Position numbers and translations under genes: made by a program. From positions 1 through 32,963 of the forward strand of contig JALCBJ010000074.1 of the NCBI GenBank assembly GCA_028066595.1: DNA of 32,963 nucleotides, in the 5' to 3' direction. This document shows positions 8,318-16,808 of this stretch, piece after piece. The notes below the pieces were generated by a model, which searched no databases, was not told the DNA's origin, and was given only the letters and a program-made list of their open reading frames with translations. The DNA is from Thermoanaerobaculia bacterium. Its GTDB lineage: Bacteria > Acidobacteriota > Thermoanaerobaculia > Multivoradales > J023. Every line of letters starts with the position of its first letter. Position 1 is the first letter of the stretch.

Positions 8318-9112
8318 GTGGCAATGAGACCACTTCAAGGTAGACCCAAGACGGCAGCGAGCCTGCACCGGGATCTGGGAGCGCTCGGAATCGAGCGCGG
8401 CTCGACTCTGATGGTCCACTCGTCGCTGCGCTCGATCGGTTGGGTAGTGGGTGGTCAGCAGACCGTGGTCCGTTCGCTGCTTGACGCGGTAGGCGACCAC
8501 GGCACGCTGGTCATGCCGGCGGCGACGCCTCTGTGCGGCGATCCCGCCTCGTGGTCGGCACCCAAGCTGCCGGACGACTGGATCGACGAGGTCCGCGAGC
8601 ATCTGCCGCTCTTCGATCCGCAGACGACCCCCACCACCCTCGGCGCCATTCCGGAGGCGTTCCGCACTTGGCCCGGGACCTTGCGCAGCCTGCATCCCTT
8701 GGAGTCGGTCAGCGCAAACGGTACGAACGCGGAGCTCATCACGCGCGAGCATTCGCTGGCGTTCTCAGAAGGCGCTGACGGACCGGTCGGCAGGCTGCAC
8801 GACCTGGACGCTCGGATACTTCTCCTCGGCGTCGGATTCAATCGATGCACAGCGCTTCATTTCGCCGAGTCGCTGGCTCCGAAGCGACGCGTCACGAAAG
8901 TCCGCTTCCCGGCGGAGATAGATGGAAGACGCGTGTGGACCGAGGTGCCCAACGTCGCCGACGACAACGATACGCATTTCCCGATGATCGGCCAGAAATT
9001 CCTTGCCGCCGGCCGAGCCCGGCAAGGACGGATCGGTGACGCCGAGTCCGTGCTCTTCGCCATGCGCGACTTGGTGGAAACTGCGGTCGAATACTTCGAT
9101 CGGGTGTTCTAG
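8318..9112 (+). CDS. AAC(3) family N-acetyltransferase
   Basis: A 264-residue acetyl-CoA-dependent acetyltransferase of the AAC(3)/YokD fold. The family signature is visible: GSTLMVHSSLRSIGWVVGG (about residues 28-46), GTLVMPA, and HPLESVSANG followed by a GFNRCTALHFAE segment. Family members acetylate the 3-amino group of 2-deoxystreptamine aminoglycosides, but many chromosomal members have other or unknown substrates, so resistance should not be assumed. The GTG start is preceded by GAGGG about 9 nt upstream; an ATG two codons later is the alternative. It is monocistronic, and its TAG stop shares CTAG with the convergent Nudix gene. Confidence 0.88.
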   Translation: MAMRPLQGRPKTAASLHRDLGALGIERGSTLMVHSSLRSIGWVVGGQQTVVRSLLDAVGDHGTLVMPAATPLCGDPASWSAPKLPDDWIDEVREHLPLFDPQTTPTTLGAIPEAFRTWPGTLRSLHPLESVSANGTNAELITREHSLAFSEGADGPVGRLHDLDARILLLGVGFNRCTALHFAESLAPKRRVTKVRFPAEIDGRRVWTEVPNVADDNDTHFPMIGQKFLAAGRARQGRIGDAESVLFAMRDLVETAVEYFDRVF

Positions 9113-9555
9113 CGTCTGCTCAGACGGTCGAGGGTGTCGCGGGTCTGCTCGTTGAGATCGAGCTCTGTTACCTCATCGTCGTGAAGCCAGCGATACTCGG
9201 AGAACTCGTCGTTGAGATCGAGCTCTTCCTGAACAGCGCGGCAATGGAAGAGCAGGAAGATCATGTAGATGCTGCGAGTGGTCCCATCGGGAAAAGTCTT
9301 CGTATGCCGACCGTCCTTGAAGAAAGCTGGTCGGACGTCTCGGATCTCGATACCGAGCTCTTCGCGCATCTCTCGGTGAAGAGCCTGCTCCATGGTTTCC
9401 CCTGGCTCGATGCCGCCGCCCGGCAGGCCCCATTGACCGGGAAAGACACCGCGATCGTGACTCATCCGGCAGAGAAGCAACTGCCCTTGGTGGTTCCGCA
9501 CCAACCCAACGACGATCGTGCGATGCGGCCTGCCGTCTTGTCGCGGAGCCTCCAT
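9109..9555 (-). CDS. Nudix hydrolase, NudI-like
   Basis: A 148-residue Nudix hydrolase. The Nudix box Gx5Ex7REUxEExGU is perfect (G47, E53, R61, E62, E65, E66, G68). Flanking sequence resembles E. coli NudI, a nucleoside triphosphatase favouring pyrimidine deoxynucleotides: LLCRMSHDRGVFPGQW before the box and TKTFPDGTTRSIYMIFLLF after it. The frame is open further upstream, but the first 70 codons look non-coding, and the ATG at 9555-9553 places the domain start as in relatives. The substrate is inferred only from this resemblance; RNA-pyrophosphohydrolase-type or dNTP-cleaning activity cannot be excluded. Confidence 0.85.
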   Translation of the reverse strand: MEAPRQDGRPHRTIVVGLVRNHQGQLLLCRMSHDRGVFPGQWGLPGGGIEPGETMEQALHREMREELGIEIRDVRPAFFKDGRHTKTFPDGTTRSIYMIFLLFHCRAVQEELDLNDEFSEYRWLHDDEVTELDLNEQTRDTLDRLSRR

Positions 9556-9814
9556 GAGGCCAAGCCTACCTTCCCGACTCGGTCTCACCACTGACCCCGA
9601 TAGATGACGGACGGCGAGCGGACCGCGAGGCGGCGTCCTGCCGCACGCAGCGATCTGCTCCGACAGGGCTGTAGTCCTCGCTCTTACAACCAGATGGGTG
9701 CCTTCACTGTAGCGTGATGGTACGCAAGGCCCATATCCCTCTGGGAGCGATGGGCCGACAGACACGCGCTGCGATCGTCCGGCCGTCCACTTTTAGACGA
9801 TGGAGGCTCACACC
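9556..9814. other. Divergent intergenic region, nudI-like / diguanylate cyclase
   Basis: This gap of about 260 bases separates two divergent genes and must hold both promoters. I see no convincing -35/-10 pair, no riboswitch of the GEMM (cyclic di-GMP) type and no strong hairpin. GGAGG at 9802-9806 is the Shine-Dalgarno of the diguanylate cyclase gene. Confidence 0.5.
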
Positions 9815-9862
9815 ATGCCCGATACTCAAACGATTTCTATGCCTGATACCCAGACGATCCAC
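9815..9862 (+). repeat. 24-bp tandem duplication at the 5' end of the GGDEF gene
   Basis: Two adjacent 24-bp units (9815-9838 and 9839-9862) both encode M-P-D-T-Q-T-I plus one residue, with synonymous differences (ccc/cct, act/acc, caa/cag). The duplication creates a second in-frame ATG at 9839, although only the first copy has the GGAGG ribosome-binding site at a good distance. Confidence 0.8.
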
Positions 9863-11371
9863 AACACCGCTCTCATCAAGGTCGACTCGAACCAGCTGTC
9901 GTGGCAGGCCGCATTGGAGCGGCTGGGTGGCGACACAGGGCTCCTCGCCTATCTGTCCCGAGACTTCGGCAAGCAATTCCGGGGGGAGTCCTCCCTGATT
10001 CGAGAGCTGATGGAGCAAGGCGACACCGCCGGAGCTGTCCTGCGGTTACACACGCTCAAAGGTCTGGCCGCGACGCTCGGTGCCGACGCCCTGGCTCAGA
10101 TCGCTGACGATCTGGAGACGGAGCTCCGCGGCAACGGTCGCATGGAAGACCTGGAGCCCGAAGTGGCTGCCCTGACGGACGCTCTCCTGTTCTCGATCGA
10201 AGCGCTGGTAGACCTGGCGGACCGCCTCGAGAATCATCCCGGCGAGCTCGCGTTGTCCGAACCCGACCCGCAAGCGGTGGCGTCAGACGCCGCACCGCGC
10301 CCGACGCGAAGCGGAATCGAGCGGCCAACCGCCCCGGCGAACGGCTCCGGGAGCCATTTCTCCGGCCTTCCCGAGAACCAACGTCTTCTCGTCGTGGACG
10401 ACCAGGCAGCCACGCGTCAAGCGCTGCACCATATGTTCCGAGATCACTGCGAAGTCGTTCTCGCTTCCAACGGATACAAAGCGCTCGAGATCTGCCGCCG
10501 TCAGCCACCCGACCTCGTGCTCCTCGACATCCTCATGCCCGAGATGGACGGCTACGAAACCTGTCGCAGGCTCAAGTCTGAGCCGGCGACCCGAGAGATC
10601 CCGATCATCTTCGTCACCTCGGAGAATCGACCCGATCAAGAGGCTCGTGCGCTCGAGTACGGCGCTGTGGATTTCATTTCCAAGCCACTCATTCCAGCCG
10701 TCGTCCGCGCGCGGGTTGGCACGCACCTGACCTTGAAAGCACAGGCCGACATGCTCAGATGCCTGGCCTTCGTCGATGGACTGACGAGCATCGGTAACCG
10801 GCGGCTGTTCGACGATCGCCTCGATCTGGAATGGCGGGCCTGTAGACGCAATCGATCCAGTCTCTCTCTACTCATGATCGATATCGATCATTTCAAGCGC
10901 TACAACGATCGTCTCGGCCATCAGCAAGGCGACCTCTGCCTGAAAGAGGTGGCCAGCATTCTGAGCGGAGAGCTCTCTCGTTCACGAGACTTCCTGGCGA
11001 GATACGGTGGCGAGGAGTTCGCTTGCTTGCTACCGGAGACCGACCTCCAGGGAGCCTTGGCGAAAGCAAAGGCGCTGAAGGAAGCGGTCGAGAGCCGAGA
11101 GATCCCTCACCCAGATTCGGATTGCAGCGAGTTCGTCACCATCTGCATCGGTGTAGCGAGCACCCTGCCCCAGCCGGGTCAGTCCGCCAGCGATCTGGTA
11201 GGCGCCGCCGACGGCGAGCTCTACCGGGCCAAGTCGGCAGGTCGCAACCGAATCGCGGTTCGAGAACCGACCCCGGCGAACCCTCGACCGCTCGAAGGCA
11301 AGCGCCCTCCGATCGAGACACCCCGGCGTCTCGCCCAGACGGTCAGGTTGGTGGCATCCGCTGCCGGTTGA
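9815..11371 (+). CDS. Diguanylate cyclase with Hpt and receiver domains (Hpt-REC-GGDEF)
   Basis: 518 residues, predicted cytoplasmic. An Hpt phosphotransfer domain (about 24-140) carries H79 in LRLHTLKG. A proline/serine linker follows, then a receiver domain (about 188-308) with D195-D196, phospho-acceptor D238 (LLDILMPEMDG), T268 and K290. The GGDEF domain (about 315-485) has the active site GGEEF (398-402) and an intact RxxD inhibitory site (R389-D392), so it should make cyclic di-GMP under product feedback. An Hpt in front of REC-GGDEF suggests input from a phosphorelay. ATG 9815 is chosen over ATG 9800 because GGAGG at 9802-9806 is 8 nt before it. The first 16 codons are a 24-bp tandem duplication (MPDTQTI twice). 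No sensor kinase gene is adjacent. Confidence 0.93.
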   Translation: MPDTQTISMPDTQTIHNTALIKVDSNQLSWQAALERLGGDTGLLAYLSRDFGKQFRGESSLIRELMEQGDTAGAVLRLHTLKGLAATLGADALAQIADDLETELRGNGRMEDLEPEVAALTDALLFSIEALVDLADRLENHPGELALSEPDPQAVASDAAPRPTRSGIERPTAPANGSGSHFSGLPENQRLLVVDDQAATRQALHHMFRDHCEVVLASNGYKALEICRRQPPDLVLLDILMPEMDGYETCRRLKSEPATREIPIIFVTSENRPDQEARALEYGAVDFISKPLIPAVVRARVGTHLTLKAQADMLRCLAFVDGLTSIGNRRLFDDRLDLEWRACRRNRSSLSLLMIDIDHFKRYNDRLGHQQGDLCLKEVASILSGELSRSRDFLARYGGEEFACLLPETDLQGALAKAKALKEAVESREIPHPDSDCSEFVTICIGVASTLPQPGQSASDLVGAADGELYRAKSAGRNRIAVREPTPANPRPLEGKRPPIETPRRLAQTVRLVASAAG

Positions 11372-11416
11372 ACCGGCTCGGCGACGACCAGCCACAACTA
11401 GAACACCCGCGGGCCC

Positions 11417-11926
11417 TCACGAGTCCCGAAGTGGCTCTCCCGTGCGCAGGAAGTGCTCTAGCATGAGCTCGACCTTGGCGATCATCTCGGCGAAGTCTGA
11501 TTCCTTCAGTTCACCGACGAATCGATCTCCTTCTTCGTTCAGGGCGGTGATCTCCTGATTCCACACGACATTCGTCGTGTCGCCGGATGACTTCAGGAAG
11601 ATGTCGTATTGCATCGCGCGCCTGGGATCGATACGCACGAAGCTGATGCGTCGAGGTGGCTCGTAGTGGGAGACGACCCAGGTGTCCACTCCTTCACCAG
11701 GCTTGTCGGTCTGGAATACACAGTTTCTTTCCGCAATACCCGACTCGGAATAGATCAACTTGCAATCCCAGTAGGGAATCCAGTCGAACTCCCGTACCGG
11801 GCACAGCAGCGGATAGATCTCTTCCGCGCTAAACCCGACAGTGATGGATTGGCTGAAGCGGACACGGACCCGTTCCGTGCAGGGACGAATCTCACGAAGA
11901 TGATCTGAGGTTTCGGTGGGCATCAT
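11417..11926 (-). CDS. SRPBCC (START/Bet v1-like) family protein
   Basis: A 169-residue protein with the helix-grip pattern of the SRPBCC superfamily: VRVRFSQSITVGFSAEEIYPLLCPVREFDWIPYWDCKLIY at about 20-60 gives the first strand and the helix pair. Strands follow, and a long C-terminal helix (MIAKVELMLEHFLRTGEPL) closes the ligand pocket. Such proteins bind hydrophobic ligands or act in lipid/polyketide handling; the ligand here cannot be predicted. Two adjacent ATG codons (11926-11924 and 11923-11921) lie near GGGAG; the second has the better spacing. It is divergent from the kinase gene, with a perfect dyad between them. Confidence 0.75.
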   Translation of the reverse strand: MMPTETSDHLREIRPCTERVRVRFSQSITVGFSAEEIYPLLCPVREFDWIPYWDCKLIYSESGIAERNCVFQTDKPGEGVDTWVVSHYEPPRRISFVRIDPRRAMQYDIFLKSSGDTTNVVWNQEITALNEEGDRFVGELKESDFAEMIAKVELMLEHFLRTGEPLRDS

Positions 11927-12013
11927 GACTCCCTCGGCTCGGTCGATTGAGTTCGGTACGATTCGGGCACCCCCATGTTGCCCGGAAAAAGAGCCTAAAG
12001 TGTGAAGCTGTAG

Positions 12014-12044
12014 TCAGGTCAAGGGGAATCGCGACTTGACCTGA
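12014..12044. promoter_or_regulatory. Perfect 10-bp dyad, putative operator between SRPBCC and kinase genes
   Basis: TCAGGTCAAG (12014-12023) and its exact complement CTTGACCTGA (12035-12044) are separated by 11 bases. Each arm contains TTGACC on one strand, a good -35. On the minus strand it is followed 17 nt later by TTTAGG (11999-11994), a weak -10 pointing at the SRPBCC gene. The dyad therefore probably binds a dimeric regulator that controls one or both divergent genes. The regulator is not identified. Confidence 0.5.
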
Positions 12045-12078
12045 AACTCGCTCTGCGCCACGCTGGGGCGGGCCGATC

Positions 12079-14553
12079 ATGCAGAGCAAAGACCCTCCTC
12101 TACCGGAGCCTCCGTCGGAGCCTTCGCAAGACTCCGATCTCGAGCCACGCCTTCGCTCCGGGAACGAAACGGACTCGGCGATCTCGACCGAGTTCGCCGG
12201 CCGGATCTTGCCCACCGGGCCGACGGAGGGGGACTTCGAGTCCGGCGACACGACTCATCTGCCTCGCCGCATCGGCGGCTTCCACATTCTGAAGATTCTC
12301 GGGGAAGGCGGCATGGGCGTCGTTTACCTGGCGTTGCAGACCGAGCCCATCGAGAGACGGGTGGCACTCAAGGTCATCCGCCAGAGCTTGCGCTACACGA
12401 GCATTCGCGCTCGCTTCGATGCCGAGCGCCAAGCCTTGGCACGCCTGAGCCATCCGGGCATCGGCCAGGTCTACGAGGCCGGCGACACCGCCGACGGCGC
12501 ACCCTACTTCGCCATGGAGTTGATCGAGGGTCCACGGATCTCGGAGTTCTGCAACAGCAAACGCCTTGGTATCGAGGAACGCATCCAGCTCTTTCGGCGG
12601 ATCTGCGAGGCGGTTCACCACGTCCATCAGAAAGGTGTGGTACACCGAGACCTCAAGGACGACAACATCCTCGTAGCGGTCTCGTCACGCGACGCCGAAC
12701 CTCAGCCCAAGGTCATCGACTTCGGCATCGCCCGCGCTTTGGACCAGTCGGAGGGAGCCGAACGACTGACCCGTGTCGGCCGGTTCATCGGCACGCCGGG
12801 GTACCTCAGCCCGGAAATGATCCAGGGGACCGGGGGCGACGACTTACGCGTCGACGTCTATGCCCTCGGTGTCCTGCTGTTCAAACTGTTGGTGGGAGAG
12901 CTGCCGTTCGAGCAGGGCGAGAGCAGCGTGATGTCGCTGTTTCACCGAATGATCGTCGAAGATGCGCCGACGCTGACGCAGCGCCTGACAGCCATGTCGG
13001 AAAAGCGCCTGGTGCGACGAGCCGAACTCCGCGGTCTCAGCCCGGCCGCCTGGAAACGTCGTCTACGCGGCGATCTCGACGCGATTGTCTCGAAGGCCAT
13101 GGCCAAGGATCCCGACGACCGTTACGGCTCCGCCGCCGAGCTTGCTGACGATCTGCAGCGTCATCTCACGTACGAGCCGATTCGCGCTGAGACCGCCACG
13201 TGGTGGCAACAAACGCAGAAATTCGCTCACCGCTATCGTGGCACCGTACTCTCGGTGGCCGTCGTGCTTCTCGTGCTGGCAGGCGGCCTGTGGGCCCGTT
13301 CACAGGAGGCCGCGCGGGCCAATCGCGAAGCTGCCGCGGCGCGCGAGGTCTCCGACTTCCTCGTCGAGCTCTTCGAGGTCTCGGATCCAGGGGAATCCCT
13401 GGGAGAAGAAATCACGGCACGCGAGCTACTGGATCGCGGCTCCGAGAGAATCCGCCGCGACCTGGCCGACCAGCCGATCACCCGCGCGCGCTTGCTGGAT
13501 ACCATCGGCGTCGTCTACGAGCGCCTCGGGCTCTTCGACGCCGCCGTCAACCACCTGGAAGAGGCGCTGGACCTGCGGCGTCGGGAGCTCGGAGACCTCC
13601 ATCCCGACGTACTCCACAGCCTCGTACACTTGGGGAAAGCTCAGTGGAGTCGCGGACGGCTAGCCGAGGCCGAGCCATTCCTGCGTCAAGCGGTGGACGG
13701 CTGGAGACAACTGGGATCTCCCCGCCCTCTGGCCCGTGCTCTCGGCCGTCTGGGTATGCTCTACGAGCTGCAGCAGGACTACGAGCAGGCCGGACCGCCA
13801 CTTCGCGAAGCGCTGACCATCCTGCAACGGACCGGTGAGCCGCTGGATGTAGCAGCCGCGTACGACGATCTCGCCGTATTTCACGTCGACCAGGAGCACA
13901 ATGCCGAGGCGATCGAGCTCTTCGAGCGCGCGCTGGCGATCCGGGAGACGGAGCTGGGATCGCTCCACCCGGAAGTAGCGACGACGCTCAACGGATTGGC
14001 GATCGCCATGGCGCAGGGTGGCGACTTGGCAGCCTCCGAGCCGTTGTTTCGTCGTGCTCTCGAAGTGCGACGTCATGTTCTCGGTGCCGACCACGCTCAG
14101 CTCGCTCAGAGTCTCAACAACCTCGCCAGCTGCCTCAAAGTGCAGGGGCACGGCGAGGAATCTCTGCCGCTCTACGAGGAAGCTTTGGATATCTGGTCCC
14201 GTACCCTCGGCGACGACAGCGCACGTGTCGGCCAGGTGCTCGACAACCTGGGTGACGTCCTGGAAGAGCTCGGTCGGCTCGAAGCGGCCGAAGCGAGGTA
14301 TCGCCAGTCGATCGGGGTCTACGAAGCGTATCTCGCCAGGGAGTCCGCTTTGGGCAGGTCACCCGATCTCATCACCCTCAGCCACTCTCTCGACGACCTG
14401 GCGGACCTCCTCAGGGACCAGGGCCGGCTGGAAGAGGCTACTTCGCTCTATCAGCGCATCTACCAGCTACGCCTGGACGAGCGCGGCCCGGACGACGAGT
14501 TGACCCTGGAGGCAAAGGAGCAGCTCGAGTCACTCGGCACCGCGGGTTCCTAG
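12079..14553 (+). CDS. Transmembrane Ser/Thr protein kinase with TPR sensor region
   Basis: An 824-residue Hanks-type kinase receptor. An acidic N-terminal stretch (1-60) leads into the kinase domain (about 67-365): glycine loop GEGGMGVV (75-82), K98 in VALKVI, catalytic HRDLKDDN (189-196, D191), DFG (214-216) and the P+1 region GTPGYLSPE. One membrane helix follows (about 388-404, TVLSVAVVLLVLAGGLW). The rest (about 465-820) is a series of ~42-residue tetratricopeptide repeats of the kinesin-light-chain type, such as AVNHLEEALDLRRRELGDLHPDV, which would lie outside the cytoplasm and bind proteins. Kinases of this plan are common in Acidobacteriota and Planctomycetota. Partner and signal are unknown. 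Confidence 0.93.
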   Translation: MQSKDPPLPEPPSEPSQDSDLEPRLRSGNETDSAISTEFAGRILPTGPTEGDFESGDTTHLPRRIGGFHILKILGEGGMGVVYLALQTEPIERRVALKVIRQSLRYTSIRARFDAERQALARLSHPGIGQVYEAGDTADGAPYFAMELIEGPRISEFCNSKRLGIEERIQLFRRICEAVHHVHQKGVVHRDLKDDNILVAVSSRDAEPQPKVIDFGIARALDQSEGAERLTRVGRFIGTPGYLSPEMIQGTGGDDLRVDVYALGVLLFKLLVGELPFEQGESSVMSLFHRMIVEDAPTLTQRLTAMSEKRLVRRAELRGLSPAAWKRRLRGDLDAIVSKAMAKDPDDRYGSAAELADDLQRHLTYEPIRAETATWWQQTQKFAHRYRGTVLSVAVVLLVLAGGLWARSQEAARANREAAAAREVSDFLVELFEVSDPGESLGEEITARELLDRGSERIRRDLADQPITRARLLDTIGVVYERLGLFDAAVNHLEEALDLRRRELGDLHPDVLHSLVHLGKAQWSRGRLAEAEPFLRQAVDGWRQLGSPRPLARALGRLGMLYELQQDYEQAGPPLREALTILQRTGEPLDVAAAYDDLAVFHVDQEHNAEAIELFERALAIRETELGSLHPEVATTLNGLAIAMAQGGDLAASEPLFRRALEVRRHVLGADHAQLAQSLNNLASCLKVQGHGEESLPLYEEALDIWSRTLGDDSARVGQVLDNLGDVLEELGRLEAAEARYRQSIGVYEAYLARESALGRSPDLITLSHSLDDLADLLRDQGRLEEATSLYQRIYQLRLDERGPDDELTLEAKEQLESLGTAGS

Positions 14554-14626
14554 GCTGCCCGTATCCAGAAACACCGCGCGCAGGCGCGCCGGAACCGCCG
14601 CGGAGCCGTTCCAGATACGGCCTAGG
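14549..14626. terminator. Inverted repeat between convergent kinase and MerR genes
   Basis: CCTAGGC (14549-14555) plus CGTATC (14560-14565) pair with GATACG (14614-14619) plus GCCTAGG (14620-14626), giving 13 pairs with a 4-nt bulge. The enclosed sequence is GC-rich and can fold further (GCGCG/GCGCGC). The arms contain the stop codons of both convergent genes. There is no T-run, so a bidirectional terminator or RNA-stabilising hairpin is likely but not classical. Confidence 0.45.
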
Positions 14627-15164
14627 CAGAACTCCGCGATTGGGCACGAATCGTATCGATCTCATCCGATTCGATCTGGAGCGACTCGAGGAACTCCTGG
14701 TGTGCCGTCGGGGCCATCCGCTCGAACTCTCGGTGCCAGCGCCACATGTCCTCGTCGTCCATCCCAGCCGCTCGCAGGATCTCAGTCCAACCTTCCTTGT
14801 CGAGCCCACCCTTGCGATGCTCTGGACCCGAACGCTGCAGCAGACGGAGGATGACCTCCTGCTGTCGCCGCAGCCCGGTGATCTCCCGGTCGATCGTGAC
14901 CAGGCGCTTCTCCAGCACCGCATTGACCGAGCCCGTGGACATGCTCGGATCGGATTCGCTCAGCAGCGGACCGATGGATTCCAGCGACAGGCCGACGCCC
15001 CGGAAGGCGATGATCTTCTCCAACCGCCGGACGTCGATCGTATCGTAGAGGCGGTAGCCCGACGCACTACGCCCGCTGGGACACAGCAGGCCGATTCGGT
15101 CGTAGTAGAGCAAGGTGCTGCGAGACAAACCGAATCTGCGCGCCAGCCGTCCCACCGTTTCCAT
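14622..15164 (-). CDS. MerR family transcriptional regulator
   Basis: 180 residues. The N-terminal MerR winged helix starts METVGRLARRFGLSRSTLLYYDRIGLL (1-27), with YRLYDTIDVRRLEKIIAFRGVGLSLESI completing the DNA-binding domain by about residue 66. A dimerisation helix (about 78-110) follows. The C-terminal region (DEDMWRWHREFERMAPTAHQEFLESL) is helical and resembles the C-terminus of MerR proteins with a ligand or protein-binding module; no metal-binding cysteines are present, so a metal sensor is unlikely. It starts 31 nt after the transglutaminase gene on the same strand and is probably in its operon. Confidence 0.88.
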   Translation of the reverse strand: METVGRLARRFGLSRSTLLYYDRIGLLCPSGRSASGYRLYDTIDVRRLEKIIAFRGVGLSLESIGPLLSESDPSMSTGSVNAVLEKRLVTIDREITGLRRQQEVILRLLQRSGPEHRKGGLDKEGWTEILRAAGMDDEDMWRWHREFERMAPTAHQEFLESLQIESDEIDTIRAQSRSSA

Positions 15165-15195
15165 AGCGAGATCGTCTCCGGCCCGTCCCTACGGG

Positions 15196-16788
15196 TCAAG
15201 ACCGAGGATTCGCCGGCCCTGGGCTCACCACCTCGATCGACAAGCGCCCGAAGATCGCCTCCACCCCGGTTCCCAGAAGCGGCACGCCTTCCTCTGCCAG
15301 CGGCGAGGTGGCAAAGAGGATGTGGGTCGCGTCGAACGGTGTCGCGTCGGGCAGCGTGGCGTCGAGATCGACCCAACTCGACCCACCTTCGACACCCAAC
15401 CAAGCCTGGGTCCACATGTGGTACGCGAAAAGGTCATTCTCGCCCGCAAACTCCTCTGCGTAGACCAGACCCACAGCAACGCGTGACGGAATACCCTCTG
15501 CACGCAGTAGGGCTGCCAGCAGAACGGCATGCTCGGTACAGTCTCCGGAACCATTGGTGGCGGTGTCGGACGCCGAGCCGAGCACTGTTCCGAGATTCTT
15601 GTCGCTGAGATGACGGCCAACGAACCGGCGTAGTGCCTCGGACCGGCCTGCCGCGTCACCGGGAGGCTCCACAGGTCGCGTGGATCTACGCCACGATTCG
15701 ATCAGGCGCTGTACGGCATCGTGCTCGAAGTCCAGATATCGGGTCGGCCGAAGAAAGATCTCGCGGTCCTCGAGCACGCTTTCCCCGATCTGCCGATCGA
15801 GATCCACTTCGACCAAAAGAGCATCACGTGTTCCGTCTGGTCGGACATGCTGGACGCCGGCTGTCGGTACGACTTGGCGCAGGGATGCGACATCGAGATC
15901 CTGAACCTGCAGGCGAAACACGCCTCGGCGCAGATCGCGCGAAGCTTCGATGGGCCGATCGGGCCGAACGAAGGTCTGCACGAGAAGCTCGGGTAATTGC
16001 GCAGATCTCTCTTCGTCGGAGGCGAGGTCGTCACGAGGATCGTCGTCGGTGAGCGACATCACCATCTTCATGCCCATCATGTCCGCCTCGCTGCGGAGCA
16101 AGACGCCATCGCGATCGATCCAAGCAAGGGTCGTGAGGAGAGGAGCGTAACTCTCGCTCATCGCCCAACGCCCCGTCTCTCGGCGGCGGCCGTCGATCTC
16201 GATGGGGTCGTCGGGGTCCTGCAGCACATAGCGACCGGTGACCGGCTCGACACCGACGAGAAGCTCCAGGCGACGCACTTCGAATGCGAAGTCCGTGCTG
16301 CCGGGCTCGTCGTAGGCCCTGCGGATCTGCCGAATCACGTGTTCCGACGTCTCCACCGGGGTCATCCAGGTCCTCTTGCCCAGATCATGACGGCGCGTCG
16401 CGCCGCCCGGCTCCTGCACCTGCACCGTCTCATCGTCGAATCGAAACGTCGTCACCAGCGGAGCCGAGCCCAGGGCCTGCCGGGTCATGCCCGAGACCGG
16501 CTGATGCTCCGCGGTCTCTTCGAAGCGGCTGAACATCTCCATCGACGTTGCGGTTCCAGCGCGGCGCAGCTCCATACGGGTGTGGGTCTCCGTCACCCAC
16601 AGACCCTCCGACACCGTGGTGGTCTCCACCACCCAGCCAGCCGGCTGCCCACCCAGCTCCATCCGATAGTAGCGCTCGACCTGCTCCGCATGAGCAGCGC
16701 CGGTAGCGGGCTGAACAAGAGCCCATGTAGTGAGGAGTCCGAGCCAGCCGATCGCAACCCGCATGGCCGCGAAGCGTATCAGTCGCAT
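15196..16788 (-). CDS. Exported transglutaminase-like (core domain) protein
   Basis: 530 residues from the ATG at 16788-16786. Residues 1-35 form a signal peptide ending AHA before EQVERYY, which argues against the longer open frame upstream; an ATG 8 codons downstream is a possible alternative. The N-terminal ~330 residues are a beta-rich domain without recognisable signature. The C-terminal transglutaminase core has the Cys-His-Asp triad C417 (GSGDCTEHA), H457 (AYHMWTQAW) and D474 (SWVDLDATLP). Bacterial members are usually papain-like peptidases or amide-bond enzymes in the envelope, not cross-linkers. The substrate is unknown. It is divergent from the proBA leader and is followed by a MerR gene. 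Confidence 0.85.
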   Translation of the reverse strand: MRLIRFAAMRVAIGWLGLLTTWALVQPATGAAHAEQVERYYRMELGGQPAGWVVETTTVSEGLWVTETHTRMELRRAGTATSMEMFSRFEETAEHQPVSGMTRQALGSAPLVTTFRFDDETVQVQEPGGATRRHDLGKRTWMTPVETSEHVIRQIRRAYDEPGSTDFAFEVRRLELLVGVEPVTGRYVLQDPDDPIEIDGRRRETGRWAMSESYAPLLTTLAWIDRDGVLLRSEADMMGMKMVMSLTDDDPRDDLASDEERSAQLPELLVQTFVRPDRPIEASRDLRRGVFRLQVQDLDVASLRQVVPTAGVQHVRPDGTRDALLVEVDLDRQIGESVLEDREIFLRPTRYLDFEHDAVQRLIESWRRSTRPVEPPGDAAGRSEALRRFVGRHLSDKNLGTVLGSASDTATNGSGDCTEHAVLLAALLRAEGIPSRVAVGLVYAEEFAGENDLFAYHMWTQAWLGVEGGSSWVDLDATLPDATPFDATHILFATSPLAEEGVPLLGTGVEAIFGRLSIEVVSPGPANPRS

Positions 16789-16808
16789 CGCCGTCCACGA
16801 CGTCTCGC

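Noticed and set aside
8248..8343. A 31-codon ORF overlapping the start of the acetyltransferase gene in another frame
   Set aside because: No convincing ribosome-binding site or family, and it overlaps the real gene by 26 bases.
8318..9112. Aminoglycoside resistance gene
   Set aside because: Family membership alone does not show resistance. There is no mobile context, and chromosomal AAC(3)-fold enzymes often have other substrates.
9556..9765. N-terminal extension of the Nudix protein
   Set aside because: The 70 extra codons show no domain and no ribosome-binding site; homologous proteins start near the ATG at 9555.
9556..9814. Cyclic di-GMP riboswitch before the diguanylate cyclase
   Set aside because: No GEMM aptamer core is recognisable in this gap.
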